NCBI RefSeq assembly: GCF_013407955.1
Contig: NZ_JACCBU010000001.1
Span: forward strand, 5,890,001-5,954,000
DNA: 64,000 bases
Source: Microlunatus parietis
GTDB lineage: Bacteria > Actinomycetota > Actinomycetes > Propionibacteriales > Propionibacteriaceae
Reading direction: 5' to 3'
Both the position numbers and the translations under genes were made by a program. The notes beneath the pieces are model-generated. The model was not told the DNA's origin. It saw nothing but the letters and a program-made list of their open reading frames with translations, and did not search any database. Positions 1 through 8,981 of this stretch are shown here, piece after piece (within the stretch, counting starts at the first letter, position 1; every line of letters begins with the position of its first letter).

Positions 1-666
1 AGCAGCTACGACGGGTTCGTGCTGAGCGTGGTCGCCGGCGACCGTGATGATCTTGAACGGCTGCGGATCGACACCCCGGTCGTGCTGATCGGCGAGCGCG
101 CCGTGCCAGCCCGGTTCGATCATGTGCTGATGGACAACGTCGACGGTGCCCGGCAGGCCACCGAGCTGCTGCTGCGGACCGGCGCCCGGCGGATCCTGCT
201 GCTGGGCGGCAGCTCGTCGCGCCGGCAGACCATGGCCGCGCTGCGGACCCGCGGCTACCGCACGGCGCACGCCGACGCCGGGCTGCCGGTGCATCCGGAG
301 CTGATCGTGCCGTCGCCGCTGCGGGTCGCCGACGGCCATCGCGTGGTCCGGGACTTGCTCGGGTCCGGGGTCGACTTCGACGGCGTCTTCGCGCTCACCG
401 ACGCCGCCGCGTACGGAGCTCTGCGGGCCCTCGCCGACGCCGGGATCACGGTGCCCGACCAGGTGCAGGTGATCGGCTTCGACAACCTCCGGACCAGCGC
501 CTACACCGTTCCCGCGCTGACCTCCGTCGAACCGGACAACGAGGCGATGGCCGACGCGATCTGCACCCTGCTGGTGGAGCGGATCGCCCAGGGTTCGACC
601 CCCGCGCCGGCCCGGGTCGTGATGCCTCCGGCCACCATCGTCCGTCGAGCCAGCACCCTGGCCTGA
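1..666 (+). CDS. LacI/GalR-family transcriptional regulator, C-terminal part (5' truncated by window edge)
   Basis: The reading frame is open from the first base and closes with TGA at 664-666. It covers the effector-binding half of a LacI-type repressor (type 1 periplasmic-binding fold). Typical pieces are VVLIGER early on, a DNVDGARQATELLL segment, the RRILLLGG strand, DGVFALTDAAAYGALRALADAGITVPDQVQVIGFDNL and the closing PALTSVEPDNEAMA. The N-terminal helix-turn-helix lies outside the window, so the target operator cannot be deduced. The ligand is probably a sugar, but this is inference from the family. A GC-rich hairpin follows the stop, and the next gene has its own promoter-like sequence, so this is probably the last gene of its unit. 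Confidence 0.9.
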   Translation, partial: SSYDGFVLSVVAGDRDDLERLRIDTPVVLIGERAVPARFDHVLMDNVDGARQATELLLRTGARRILLLGGSSSRRQTMAALRTRGYRTAHADAGLPVHPELIVPSPLRVADGHRVVRDLLGSGVDFDGVFALTDAAAYGALRALADAGITVPDQVQVIGFDNLRTSAYTVPALTSVEPDNEAMADAICTLLVERIAQGSTPAPARVVMPPATIVRRASTLA

Positions 667-687
667 CTCGGTCGCGCCGGCCCTCTC

Positions 688-709
688 CGCGGGAACTCGT
701 TTTCCCGCG
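688..709 (+). terminator. Hairpin after the LacI-type gene
   Basis: CGCGGGAA at 688-695 and TTCCCGCG at 702-709 form a perfect 8-bp stem with a 6-nt loop. It lies 21 bases after the regulator's stop. No clear T-tract follows, which is common for actinobacterial terminators. Its terminator role is inferred. Confidence 0.45.
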
Positions 710-723
710 TCTCGGCGGCGGGT

Positions 724-729
724 TAGGAT
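724..729 (+). promoter_or_regulatory. Candidate -10 box (TAGGAT) for the ABC exporter operon
   Basis: TAGGAT matches the TAnnnT -10 consensus of actinobacterial housekeeping promoters. It sits about 60 bases before the first start codon of the exporter pair, giving a leader of roughly 50 nt. No convincing -35 box is visible. No ribosome binding site stands out before the start, so the exact start stays open. Confidence 0.35.
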
Positions 730-789
730 CGTTGGGTTTCGTCATCGTCGACGGGCTCCCGTCGTTCTCGTACTTCTTCCTGGGTGTTC

Positions 790-2928
790 ATGACTCTCTC
801 CACGTCGCCGTCTCGATCGTCGTCCTCCCGTACCGCGAAAGGCCCGACGGCCGACGGCATCGCCGCGGCACCGTCGGCGGGTGTCGTCTTCCGCGAGGGA
901 CTCGGGCGGTTGTTCTCGGCGTGCTGGGAACGTCGGCTGATCTTCATTCCGTCGGTGCTCTCCGGCGTCGCGTTCGCCCTGCTGCAGGTGCTGACGTCCA
1001 CGGTGATCGGCCAGGTGACGCAGGACGTCATCGTGCCGTCGTTCGAGTCCGGGAATCCGGTTCCGGGCGCCGTTGCCGCGGCGGGGTTGCTGGTGGCGGG
1101 GATCGCGGTGCTCCGGGCGGTGACGGTGGTGGGCCGGCGCACGCTCGCCTCGGTGACGCAGTTCCACCTGATCGCCGACTACCGGTTGCGGCTGACCCGG
1201 CGGCTGTCCGAGCTGCCGTTGCTGTGGCATCGGCGCCAGTCGACCGGCACGCTGCTGTCGACGATGTATTCCGACATCGAGGCCACCTTCTTCGCCATCG
1301 CGCCGTTCCCGTTCGCCCTGGCGACGCTGGCCATGCTGGCGTACGCGGTCGTCGTGGTGGCCGGCATCGACCCCGTCCTGTTGCTGATCATGGTCGTCAC
1401 GGTGGCGATCCTGATGGCGCTGAACATGATCTTCCAGGCCAAGGCGGCGCCGATCGCGCTGGAGTCGCAGCGGCTGCGCGCCGAGGTCTCCGAGATCGCG
1501 CACGAGTCGTTCGACGGCGCAGGAGTGGTGAAGTCACTGGGCCGGGAGGACGCCGAGGAGGTACGGTTCGTCGACGCCGCCGACCGGCTGCGCCGCAACG
1601 GCATCCGGCTCGGCTACGTCCGCGGCTGGTTCGACCCGGTCATCGACGCGCTGCCCAACGTGGCGATCCTGCTGGTCACGCTGGTCGGCACCTGGCGGAT
1701 CGGGCAGGGGGCACTGACCACCGGCCAACTGGTGCAGGTCGCCTACCTGTTCACGCTGATGGCGCTGCCGCTGCGCTCGTTCGGCTGGGTGCTCGGCGAC
1801 CTGTCCCGGGTGGTCGTCGGCTGGCGGCGGACCCGGCGGATCCTGACCGCCCGGGACCGGCTCGGGTACGGGACGAGAACGGCACCGGACACCGGCCGCC
1901 CGGCCCGGGTGGAGTTCCAGGGCGTCACCCTCGAATACCGCGACTCGCACTCCGCGACCGGCCGCACCCGGCCGGACGCGGTCGCCCTGCACGAGGTCGA
2001 TCTCACGGCCGATGCCGAGACCGACGGCCGGGTGGTCGCGATCGTCGGTGCCACCGGCTCCGGCAAGTCGACGCTGACCCTGCTGGCCTCCCGACTGCTG
2101 GACCCGACCGACGGCCGGATCACGCTCGACGGGGTCGATCTGCGCGACCTCACCGCCGACTCGCTCGCCGAGTCGGTCGCGCTGGTCCTGCAGCAGGCCT
2201 TCGTGTTCGACTCCAGCGTTCGCGACAACGTCACCCTCGGCGAGAACTTCAGCGACGCCGACGTCCGCTGGGCCCTGCGCATCGCTCAGGCCGAGGGCTT
2301 CGTCGATGCCCTGCCCGAGGGCCTCGACACGGTGCTCGGGGAGCGCGGCGGGTCGCTGTCGGGCGGCCAGCGCCAACGGATCGCCCTGGCCCGCGCGCTG
2401 GTCCGCCGGCCCCGGCTGCTCGTCCTGGACGACGCCACCAGCGCCTGCGACCCGGCCGTCGAGGCCGCCATCCTGGAGGGGATCCACCGCGAGATCACCG
2501 AGACGACGCTGCTGGTGGTCGCCTACCGCAAGTCGACGATCGCGATCGCCAGCCGGGTGGTGTTCCTGGAGAACGGCCGGATCACCGCGACCGGCAGCCA
2601 CGCCGAGCTGCTCGCCGATGTCCCGGCGTACCGAGCCCTGGTCGAGGCGTACGACGAGGCGGCCATCGCCCACGAACTGCTCGAGTCGGAGCGGGCCGAG
2701 CTCGAGGACCGTGCCGCTGCGGCGGCGAGCAACGAACGCGCCCGCGCCGAACGCGAGCGGGCGGACGCCGAGATTGCCGAGCGGAAACGGGCGGAACGGG
2801 AGCGCGCCGAGCGCGAGCACGGGAAGCGGGAGCCGTCGCCCGACGACCCGGAGGTGTGGGTCGAACTGGCCGAGGAGCGGCACCGCACCGACTGCGACGA
2901 CGAGGACCGCCTGATGGAGGAACGATGA
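790..2928 (+). CDS. ABC exporter half-transporter with degenerate ATPase site (heterodimer subunit A)
   Basis: This is a TMD-NBD half exporter of the MDR/lipid-exporter type. An N-terminal membrane domain with about six helices is followed by a nucleotide-binding domain with Walker A GATGSGKS near residue 420 and signature LSGGQRQR near 523. The Walker B reads LVLDDATSACDP, so the catalytic Glu is Asp, and the switch region reads VAYRKST where most exporters have AHRxST. Both changes mark the non-hydrolysing site of heterodimeric exporters. The partner starts in an ATGA overlap at 2925. About 80 residues after the NBD are highly charged (repeated RAERER/AERKRAE), probably a coiled coil. GTG at 784 is an alternative start. 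The substrate is unknown. Confidence 0.9.
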   Translation: MTLSTSPSRSSSSRTAKGPTADGIAAAPSAGVVFREGLGRLFSACWERRLIFIPSVLSGVAFALLQVLTSTVIGQVTQDVIVPSFESGNPVPGAVAAAGLLVAGIAVLRAVTVVGRRTLASVTQFHLIADYRLRLTRRLSELPLLWHRRQSTGTLLSTMYSDIEATFFAIAPFPFALATLAMLAYAVVVVAGIDPVLLLIMVVTVAILMALNMIFQAKAAPIALESQRLRAEVSEIAHESFDGAGVVKSLGREDAEEVRFVDAADRLRRNGIRLGYVRGWFDPVIDALPNVAILLVTLVGTWRIGQGALTTGQLVQVAYLFTLMALPLRSFGWVLGDLSRVVVGWRRTRRILTARDRLGYGTRTAPDTGRPARVEFQGVTLEYRDSHSATGRTRPDAVALHEVDLTADAETDGRVVAIVGATGSGKSTLTLLASRLLDPTDGRITLDGVDLRDLTADSLAESVALVLQQAFVFDSSVRDNVTLGENFSDADVRWALRIAQAEGFVDALPEGLDTVLGERGGSLSGGQRQRIALARALVRRPRLLVLDDATSACDPAVEAAILEGIHREITETTLLVVAYRKSTIAIASRVVFLENGRITATGSHAELLADVPAYRALVEAYDEAAIAHELLESERAELEDRAAAAASNERARAERERADAEIAERKRAERERAEREHGKREPSPDDPEVWVELAEERHRTDCDDEDRLMEER

Positions 2929-4802
2929 AAGCCCCCGCCTCGGAGAGCAGCAGCCTGGTCACTGACCGGAACGCCACCGAAGGCACCATCGCCACCATCC
3001 GGCGCGGCCTGTCGCTGACCCCGGAGGTCGCCCGCGGCCTGTGGCTGACGCTGGTGCTGGCCGTGATCACGACGGCCGGGAAGATCGTCGTACCGGTGAC
3101 GGTGCAGCGGATCATCGACGGCGGGATCGTCGGCGCCGAGGCGATCGACCTGGGGTTCGTCGCCGGCAGCCTCGGTCTCGCGGCCCTCATCCTCGCGGGG
3201 ACGGTGACGGCGAACGTGTTCATGAACCGCCGGCTGTTCCGGGCCTCGGAAACGGCTCTGCGGACGTTGCGTACCCGAGCGTTCCGGCACATCCACGACC
3301 TGTCGCTGCTCACCCAGTCCACCGAGAAGCGCGGCGCGCTGGTCTCCCGGGTGACCAGCGACGTCGACACGGTCAGCCAGTTCATGTCCTTCGGCGGGAT
3401 CATGCTGATCGTGATGAGCCTGCAGGTGGTCATCGCGACCGTCGTGATGGCGATCTACTCGTGGCCGCTGGCGATCCTGACCTGGCTCTGCTTCGTCCCG
3501 GTACTGCTGGCGATGACCAAGATCCAGAAGCGGATCCGGTCCCGCTACCAGATCGTCCGGACCCGGGTCGGCGCGATGCTCGGCTCGGTGTCGGAGGCGC
3601 TGGTCGGGTCCGCGACGATCCGCGCGTACGGCGTCACCGGCCGGACCAACCAGGAGATGGACGGCGCCGTCGCCGAGGTCCGCGGCGCGCAGTTGAAGGT
3701 GCTGCGACCCCAGGCCGTGTCGTTCTCGCTGTCGGAGATGAGCGACGGGTTCACCACCGGCATGGTGATCGTCGTCGGCATCTGGCTGGGCACGTCGACG
3801 GACCTGCTGTCGGTGGGTCAGCTGGTCGCGTTCGTGTTCCTGGTGTCGCTGTTCAGCCAGCCGGTCCGGATGGGCATCGAGATGCTGAACGAGGCGCAGA
3901 ACGCGGTGGCCGGCTGGCGCCGGGTGCTCGGCGTGATCGACACCCCGGCCGACGTCAGCGACCCCGGCGGCGCCATCGACCCGACGACGGGGGAGCGCGG
4001 CCCGGCCCGGCCCGATGCGCAGCCGTTGCCGGCCGGCCCGCTCGGCATCGAGATCGAGGATCTGCGGTACGCGTACCCGGGCGGGCCCGAGGTCCTGCAT
4101 GGCCTGAACATCTCGATCCCGCCGCGGACCCACGTCGCGATCGTCGGCGAGACCGGCAGCGGCAAGACGACGCTGGCGAAGCTGCTGACCCGGATGATGG
4201 ACCCGACCTCCGGCGCCGTACGGATCGGCGGCATCGAGGTGGACCGGATCCCGTTTGACTCGCTGCGCGGCCGGGTGGTGATGGTGCCGCAGGAGGGCTT
4301 CCTGTTCGACGGCAGCATCGCCGACAACCTCCGCTACGGCCGGCCGGACGCGACCGAGCTGCAGATGCTCGCGGCGATGGAGGACCTCGGCCTGCTGGAC
4401 TGGATCGAGGCGATGCCGCTCGGCCTCGACACCCCGGTGCACCAGCGCGGCGAAGCCCTCAGTGCCGGGGAGCGCCAGCTGGTCGCCCTCGCCCGCGCCT
4501 ACATCGCCGACCCGGACCTGATCGTGCTGGACGAGGCGACCAGCGCCGTCGACCCGGCCTCCGACGTCCGGCTGCAGGCCGCAATCGAAGGCCTGCAGCG
4601 GGGACGGACGACGGTCACCATCGCGCACCGGCTGTCGACCGCCGAACGGGCCGACCTGGCGCTCGTGCTGGACCACGGGCACGTCGTCGAGCACGGCCGG
4701 CACGCCGACCTGGTCGACCTGCCGGACGGCATCTACGCGAGGCTGCACCGGGCCTGGGTGGCCCACCGCACCGGTACGCCGCGGCCCCAACCCGTGCACT
4801 GA
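2925..4802 (+). CDS. ABC exporter half-transporter with canonical ATPase site (heterodimer subunit B)
   Basis: This second half exporter has about 625 residues and starts at the ATG inside the ATGA overlap with subunit A. A six-helix transmembrane domain is followed by an NBD with Walker A GETGSGKT near residue 407, a Q-loop (MVPQEGFLF), signature LSAGERQL near 512, Walker B LIVLDEATSAVDP with the catalytic Glu, and an intact H-loop (TIAHRLSTAE). It therefore supplies the hydrolytic residues missing from its partner, as in TM287/288-type heterodimers. The same frame stays open far upstream, but that part is a shadow of subunit A. Export of drugs, lipids or peptides is possible; the context does not decide. 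Confidence 0.9.
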   Translation: MKAPASESSSLVTDRNATEGTIATIRRGLSLTPEVARGLWLTLVLAVITTAGKIVVPVTVQRIIDGGIVGAEAIDLGFVAGSLGLAALILAGTVTANVFMNRRLFRASETALRTLRTRAFRHIHDLSLLTQSTEKRGALVSRVTSDVDTVSQFMSFGGIMLIVMSLQVVIATVVMAIYSWPLAILTWLCFVPVLLAMTKIQKRIRSRYQIVRTRVGAMLGSVSEALVGSATIRAYGVTGRTNQEMDGAVAEVRGAQLKVLRPQAVSFSLSEMSDGFTTGMVIVVGIWLGTSTDLLSVGQLVAFVFLVSLFSQPVRMGIEMLNEAQNAVAGWRRVLGVIDTPADVSDPGGAIDPTTGERGPARPDAQPLPAGPLGIEIEDLRYAYPGGPEVLHGLNISIPPRTHVAIVGETGSGKTTLAKLLTRMMDPTSGAVRIGGIEVDRIPFDSLRGRVVMVPQEGFLFDGSIADNLRYGRPDATELQMLAAMEDLGLLDWIEAMPLGLDTPVHQRGEALSAGERQLVALARAYIADPDLIVLDEATSAVDPASDVRLQAAIEGLQRGRTTVTIAHRLSTAERADLALVLDHGHVVEHGRHADLVDLPDGIYARLHRAWVAHRTGTPRPQPVH

Positions 4803-4855
4803 CCCAGGCTGACCAGGCTGACAGGTGTCACTGGCGGTGACCCCCGGGTTGTGTG

Positions 4856-5257
4856 ATGCTCAGCGGCGTGTCTCAGCCCGGCACGCCCGTGCCACCGCCA
4901 CCGTTCGCGCGTGGGCCCGGCGCTCCACCGCCGGTGCCGCCGGCCGATCCGTGGACGCGGGAGATCTTCCGCACCCAGATCGTGCGCCTCATCGGTGCAG
5001 CGTCCGGCGTCGCGCTGGCGGTCTTCGCGATCGTCACGTTCTGGATACCGGTGGTCGGTCTTGTGATCAGCCTGACCATCGTGATCTTGCGGCGCTATCA
5101 GATCCGGTTGCGCGACTACTACGCCGCCTACTTCTTGCCCTACGAGTACCCGGAGCAAGGAGCCCTCGATGTCGGCTACGTGCTCGGCCTGGTCGGCGTG
5201 GGGTTGTCCGGCCTTGCCTCCGCGGGATGGCTGATCATCTTCTTCGGCAACCTCTGA
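4856..5257 (+). CDS. Small proline-rich membrane protein of unknown function
   Basis: This is a protein of about 133 residues (GTG at 4853 would add one). Residues 8-35 are rich in Pro and Gly (PVPPPPFARG..., APPPVPPADP) and likely cytoplasmic. Two or three hydrophobic segments follow (IGAASGVALAVFAIVTFWIPVVGLVISLTIVIL; VGYVLGLVGVGLSGLASAGWLIIFF), with an RRYQIRLRDYYAAYFLPYEYPEQ loop between. It resembles the short DUF-type membrane proteins with proline-rich heads found in many actinomycetes. I do not recognise a specific family. It ends 14 bases before the convergent arabinofuranosidase gene and has no operon partner. Confidence 0.7.
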   Translation: MLSGVSQPGTPVPPPPFARGPGAPPPVPPADPWTREIFRTQIVRLIGAASGVALAVFAIVTFWIPVVGLVISLTIVILRRYQIRLRDYYAAYFLPYEYPEQGALDVGYVLGLVGVGLSGLASAGWLIIFFGNL

Positions 5258-5271
5258 TCGCGGCTGGGCTG

Positions 5272-6798
5272 TCAGCTCGCCAGGTCGACCTCGATCGTCG
5301 CGAAGGAGTGCGGCGGGAGGTCGGCGATCAGGTGGCCGTCGGTGACCCGTACCTCCAACTCGACCGGGGCGACCGCGGTGGGCTCGGCGACCGTGTTGTG
5401 GGCCTGCGGCCGGTCGGCGGTGAGGATCCGGCCCCGCGCTGCGCTGACGCTGCCGCCGCGCAGGTCGAAGTCGATCATGGTGCCGGAGTCCAGCGACAGG
5501 TTGCCGGCCGAGATCAGCACGGTGTCGCCCTTCCGGCTGGCGGACGCGGTGACCTGGGCCAGTGCGGTGCCGTCGACATCGATCGTGGCCGGCCCGCCCG
5601 GCTGGTGTACGGCGAGCGAGGCGGCGTCCTGGTGTCCCTTGTTCATCTCGAACACGTGGTAGGTCGGCGTCAGCACCAGGCCGCCCTGATCATCGGTCAA
5701 GATCATCGACTGCAGCACGTTCACGGTCTGGGCGATGTTGGCCATGATCAACCGCTCGGCATGGGAGTGGAAGATGTCGAAGTGCAGCCCGGCCACCAGG
5801 GCGTCGCGCAGCGTGTTCTGCTGCTGGAGGAAGCCAGGGTTGGTGCCCTCGTCGACCTGCCACCAGGTGCCCCACTCGTCGCAGACCAGCCCGACCACGC
5901 CGGCCGGGTCGTAGGAGTCCATCACCGCCCGGTGGGCCTTGATCACCCGGTCGATGTCGGCCGCCTTGATCATGGTCCGGTAGTACTGGGTGTCGTCGAA
6001 GTCGGTGGCGTGCGAGCGATGGATGCCGTCGCCGTCATGGGTGTAGTAGTGGAACGAGATGCCCTGGAAGAAGCCGCGCGGCTTGTTGCCGCAGCCCAGG
6101 CAGCTGACCGCCTTCATCAGGGCTTCGGTCCAGGCGAGGTTGTCGTCGTTGGCGCCGGCGGCGATCCGGTACAGCTTGTTGTCACCATGATCACGAAGGA
6201 ACGTGGCGAACCGGCGAGCCTCGTCGGCGTACGCCTCGGGCCGCATGTTGCCGCCGCAGCCCCAGGCCTCGTTGCCGATGCCCCAGAACGGCACCCGCCA
6301 CGCCTTCTCCCGGCCGTTCGCCTTGCGCTGCCGGACCATCGGGGAGTCGCCGTCGCGGGTCAGGTACTCGACCCACTCGCTCATCTCGCGGACCGTGCCG
6401 GAACCCACGTTGCCGTTGACGTACGGGTCCGCCCCGAGCAGCTCGCACAGCGCCATGAACTCGTGGGTGCCGAAGTGGTTGTTCTCCTCGACGTTGCCCC
6501 AGTGGGTGTTCACCATGATCGGCCGGTCCTGCCGCGGCCCGATCCCGTCCTGCCAGTGGTACTCGTCGGCGAAGCAGCCGCCAGGCCAGCGCAGGTTGGG
6601 GATGTTCAGGGCGCGCAGCGCCTCGACCACGTCGGTCCGGATGCCGCCGACGTTGGGCAGCTCGGAGTCCTCGCCGACCCAGAAGCCGCCGTAGATGCAG
6701 CGGCCGAGGTGCTCGGCGAAGTGGCCGTACAGGTGCCGGTTGATCACCGGGCCGCCGAGGTCGACGTTGATCACGGCGCGGGTGGTCGGTGTGCTCAT
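5272..6798 (-). CDS. Alpha-L-arabinofuranosidase, GH51
   Basis: This is an exo-acting retaining glycosidase that releases alpha-L-arabinofuranosyl residues from arabinoxylan- or arabinan-derived oligosaccharides. It has no signal peptide and so probably acts in the cytoplasm. The acid/base Glu lies in [12 protein letters not shown] (about residue 177) and the nucleophile Glu in [10 protein letters not shown] (about 308). The GH51 landmarks [16 protein letters not shown] and [14 protein letters not shown] are also present. Length (508 residues) fits the family. The ATG at 6798 is preferred over TTG at 6804 because GGAAGGG lies 8 bases upstream. It is divergent from the epoxide hydrolase gene. 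No sugar transporter adjoins it, so substrate supply must come from elsewhere. Confidence 0.95.
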   Translation of the reverse strand: MSTPTTRAVINVDLGGPVINRHLYGHFAEHLGRCIYGGFWVGEDSELPNVGGIRTDVVEALRALNIPNLRWPGGCFADEYHWQDGIGPRQDRPIMVNTHWGNVEENNHFGTHEFMALCELLGADPYVNGNVGSGTVREMSEWVEYLTRDGDSPMVRQRKANGREKAWRVPFWGIGNEAWGCGGNMRPEAYADEARRFATFLRDHGDNKLYRIAAGANDDNLAWTEALMKAVSCLGCGNKPRGFFQGISFHYYTHDGDGIHRSHATDFDDTQYYRTMIKAADIDRVIKAHRAVMDSYDPAGVVGLVCDEWGTWWQVDEGTNPGFLQQQNTLRDALVAGLHFDIFHSHAERLIMANIAQTVNVLQSMILTDDQGGLVLTPTYHVFEMNKGHQDAASLAVHQPGGPATIDVDGTALAQVTASASRKGDTVLISAGNLSLDSGTMIDFDLRGGSVSAARGRILTADRPQAHNTVAEPTAVAPVELEVRVTDGHLIADLPPHSFATIEVDLAS

Positions 6799-6898
6799 GG
6801 GCAAGGCCCTTCCAGGCTAGGTTTGACGTTACACCTTCGCGGGTCAGCCTAACGGCCCGGAGCCCGGATCCGGAAGTGGGGCCGGGCAGGATGGAACG

Positions 6899-8047
6899 GT
6901 GATCGAACCGTTCATCGTCAAGATCGAGCCGGACCGGCTGAATGATCTTCGCCGCCGGATCCGGGACACGCGCTGGCCCGAGCCGGCCACCGCCCCCGGC
7001 CAGGGCCTCGCGCTCGAACGGCTGCGAGAGATCGCCGATCACTGGTCCGAGGAGTACGACTGGCGGCGGCTGGAGGCCGAACTGGCCGGGCACGCCCAGT
7101 TCCGGACCAAGATCGACGACCTCGGCGTGCACTTCCTGCACCAGCGCTCATCGCACCCGGACGCGACGCCGCTGCTGCTCAGCCACGGCTGGCCGGGTTC
7201 GTACCTGGAATTCCTCTCTTGTGTCGGCCCGCTCGCCGACCCGACCGCGCACGGCGGCACGGCTGCGGATGCCTTCCACGTCGTCTGCCCCTCACTGCCC
7301 GGGTACGGGTTCAGCGACCGGCCGAGCTCCGCCGGCTGGAACATCCACCGGATCGCCGCCGCCTGGATCGACCTGATGGACCGGCTCGGCTACCGGCGGT
7401 TCGCCGCCGCGGGCAGCGACTGGGGCACCAGCGTCTCGACCATGATCGCCGCCCAGGCGCCGGATCGCCTGATCGGGATCCACCTGATCCCGCCGCTCGT
7501 CGCGCCGGACCGGTCGCGGCCGTTCACCGGCGCCGAGCAGCGGGCCGTTGATCAACTGGCCGAGCGGTCCCGCACCGGCTCCGCGTACGGCGAGCTGCAC
7601 GCGACCAGGCCGCAGACGATCGGCTACGCGCTGAACGACTCGCCGGTCGGGCTCTGCGCCTGGATCGCCGAGAAATATGAGGAGTGGGCCGATCCGGCCG
7701 GGCCGGGCGTGCCGATCGACCGGCTGCTGGACACGGTCACGCTCTACTGGCTGACCGGGACCGCCGCGTCCAGCGCCCGCCTCTACTGGGAGAGCATCGG
7801 CGAGGTGAGCCGGTGGTTCACCGAGGCCACGGCGGACGTGATCATGGTCCCGACCGGCGCCTCGGTCTTCCCGGCCGAACTGCCGCGGCCGTCCCGCCGC
7901 TGGGCCGAGCGACGGTTCCCCGACCTGCGCTACTGGGGCGAACCGCCGGCGGGCGGTCACTTCGCCGCGCTCGAGGTGCCGGACCTCTATGTCGCCGAGC
8001 TGCGCGCTTCCGTCGCCGCGATCCGGTCCGGCTCGCGGTCCGGCTGA
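6899..8047 (+). CDS. Epoxide hydrolase (EHN-domain alpha/beta hydrolase)
   Basis: This enzyme of 382 residues has the N-terminal EHN segment of microsomal-type epoxide hydrolases (IEPFIVKIEPDRLNDLRRRIRDTRWPEP). The alpha/beta-hydrolase core follows: oxyanion motif HGWPGSY at about residue 96, nucleophile Asp in GSDWGTS (about 174), and the late His in PAGGHFAALE. It would hydrolyse an epoxide to a diol through an alkyl-enzyme ester. Start is GTG at 6899. A CAGGAT box ends 6 bases before it and no Shine-Dalgarno is visible, so the mRNA may be leaderless. The physiological substrate is unknown. It is convergent with the isomerase gene that ends at 8060. Confidence 0.9.
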   Translation: MIEPFIVKIEPDRLNDLRRRIRDTRWPEPATAPGQGLALERLREIADHWSEEYDWRRLEAELAGHAQFRTKIDDLGVHFLHQRSSHPDATPLLLSHGWPGSYLEFLSCVGPLADPTAHGGTAADAFHVVCPSLPGYGFSDRPSSAGWNIHRIAAAWIDLMDRLGYRRFAAAGSDWGTSVSTMIAAQAPDRLIGIHLIPPLVAPDRSRPFTGAEQRAVDQLAERSRTGSAYGELHATRPQTIGYALNDSPVGLCAWIAEKYEEWADPAGPGVPIDRLLDTVTLYWLTGTAASSARLYWESIGEVSRWFTEATADVIMVPTGASVFPAELPRPSRRWAERRFPDLRYWGEPPAGGHFAALEVPDLYVAELRASVAAIRSGSRSG

Positions 8048-8059
8048 CCACGGCGGAAG

Positions 8060-8956
8060 TCACTCCTCGTCACGGTAGGGGAGTCGTGGGTCGACCGGCT
8101 GGTCCGGCCAGGTGCCGCGGACCCAGGCGTGGGCCGGGTCGTCGGTGATCAGCCAGGCCCGTTCCGGGTCGGGCCCGGCCATCACGTTCAGGTAGTACAG
8201 GTCGTAGCCGGGCGCCGCGACGGCCGGCCCGTGGTAGCCGTACGGGACGAGGGCGATGTCGCCGGTCCGCACCATCGCGTTGATCTCGATCTCGCCGGCC
8301 GGCGAGGAGTAGCTGCTGAACAGGCCGAAGGCGCTCTCATGATCAACTTCGGCACCGGCCTCGGGAGCCGCCTCGAAGTAGTAGATCTCCTCCAGCCGGG
8401 ATTCGTGTCCCGGCACGTGGTCGTCGTGCTTGTGTGCCGGGTACGAGGACCAGTTGCCCGCCGGCGTGATCACCTCGCAGACGATCAGCCGGGCCGCGTC
8501 CAGCGTGCCCGGCGTGCCGAAGTTGTGCACCTGCCGGCTCGCGGCGCCGGCACCACGCAGCTCGACCGGGGTGTCGGCGGCAGCGACGTGCCGGAGCGGC
8601 CGGACCTCGGTGGTCGGCGACGTCGCCACGGCGACCCGACCGGTCCCGGTGATCGTCCCGGTGCTGCCGGCCGGCAGATAGAGTACGTCGGTCGGCCCGG
8701 CGAAGACGGAGCGCCGCCCGGCCAGCCTGGTCTCGCCGGCGACCCCGTCCACCTGATGGCTGACGGTGAACGAGCCGGCGAGCGGTACGACGATCCGCTC
8801 CACGCCCGTCCGGTCCAGTGGCAGGACGGCCTGGTCCGTGAGGTCGGCGACATCGAGGCCGGTGTGCTGCCAGCCGGGCAGGGTGTCGTCCACGCGGCTC
8901 TGCCAGCCGTCCCGGGCGAGCGTTCCGCGCCGGTGGAACCAGCGGTCCTGGCTCAT
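8060..8956 (-). CDS. iolB: 5-deoxy-glucuronate isomerase (IolB family)
   Basis: This is a bicupin of 298 residues that isomerises 5-deoxy-D-glucuronate in myo-inositol catabolism. The family signature is clear: ITPAGNWSSYPAHKHD, then EEIYYFE, and a C-terminal VPYGYHGPAVAAPGYDLYYLNVMAG. The His residues of the metal-binding cupin are present. Oddly, no other inositol gene (iolC, iolD, iolE, iolG) lies nearby. Instead the gene sits 25 bases downstream of an HpaB-like hydroxylase on the same strand and is probably cotranscribed with it. Either this is a displaced inositol gene or the cupin isomerises a ring-cleavage or sugar-acid product in another pathway. Family assignment is firm; pathway is not. 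Confidence 0.88.
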   Translation of the reverse strand: MSQDRWFHRRGTLARDGWQSRVDDTLPGWQHTGLDVADLTDQAVLPLDRTGVERIVVPLAGSFTVSHQVDGVAGETRLAGRRSVFAGPTDVLYLPAGSTGTITGTGRVAVATSPTTEVRPLRHVAAADTPVELRGAGAASRQVHNFGTPGTLDAARLIVCEVITPAGNWSSYPAHKHDDHVPGHESRLEEIYYFEAAPEAGAEVDHESAFGLFSSYSSPAGEIEINAMVRTGDIALVPYGYHGPAVAAPGYDLYYLNVMAGPDPERAWLITDDPAHAWVRGTWPDQPVDPRLPYRDEE

Positions 8957-8981
8957 CCGATCCGCCTTCCTGCCGAGTTGA

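Noticed and set aside
732-2924. N-terminal extension of the second exporter gene across the first.
   Set aside because: The translation is Arg-rich nonsense and the real start is fixed by the ATGA overlap at 2925 and by the exporter family length.
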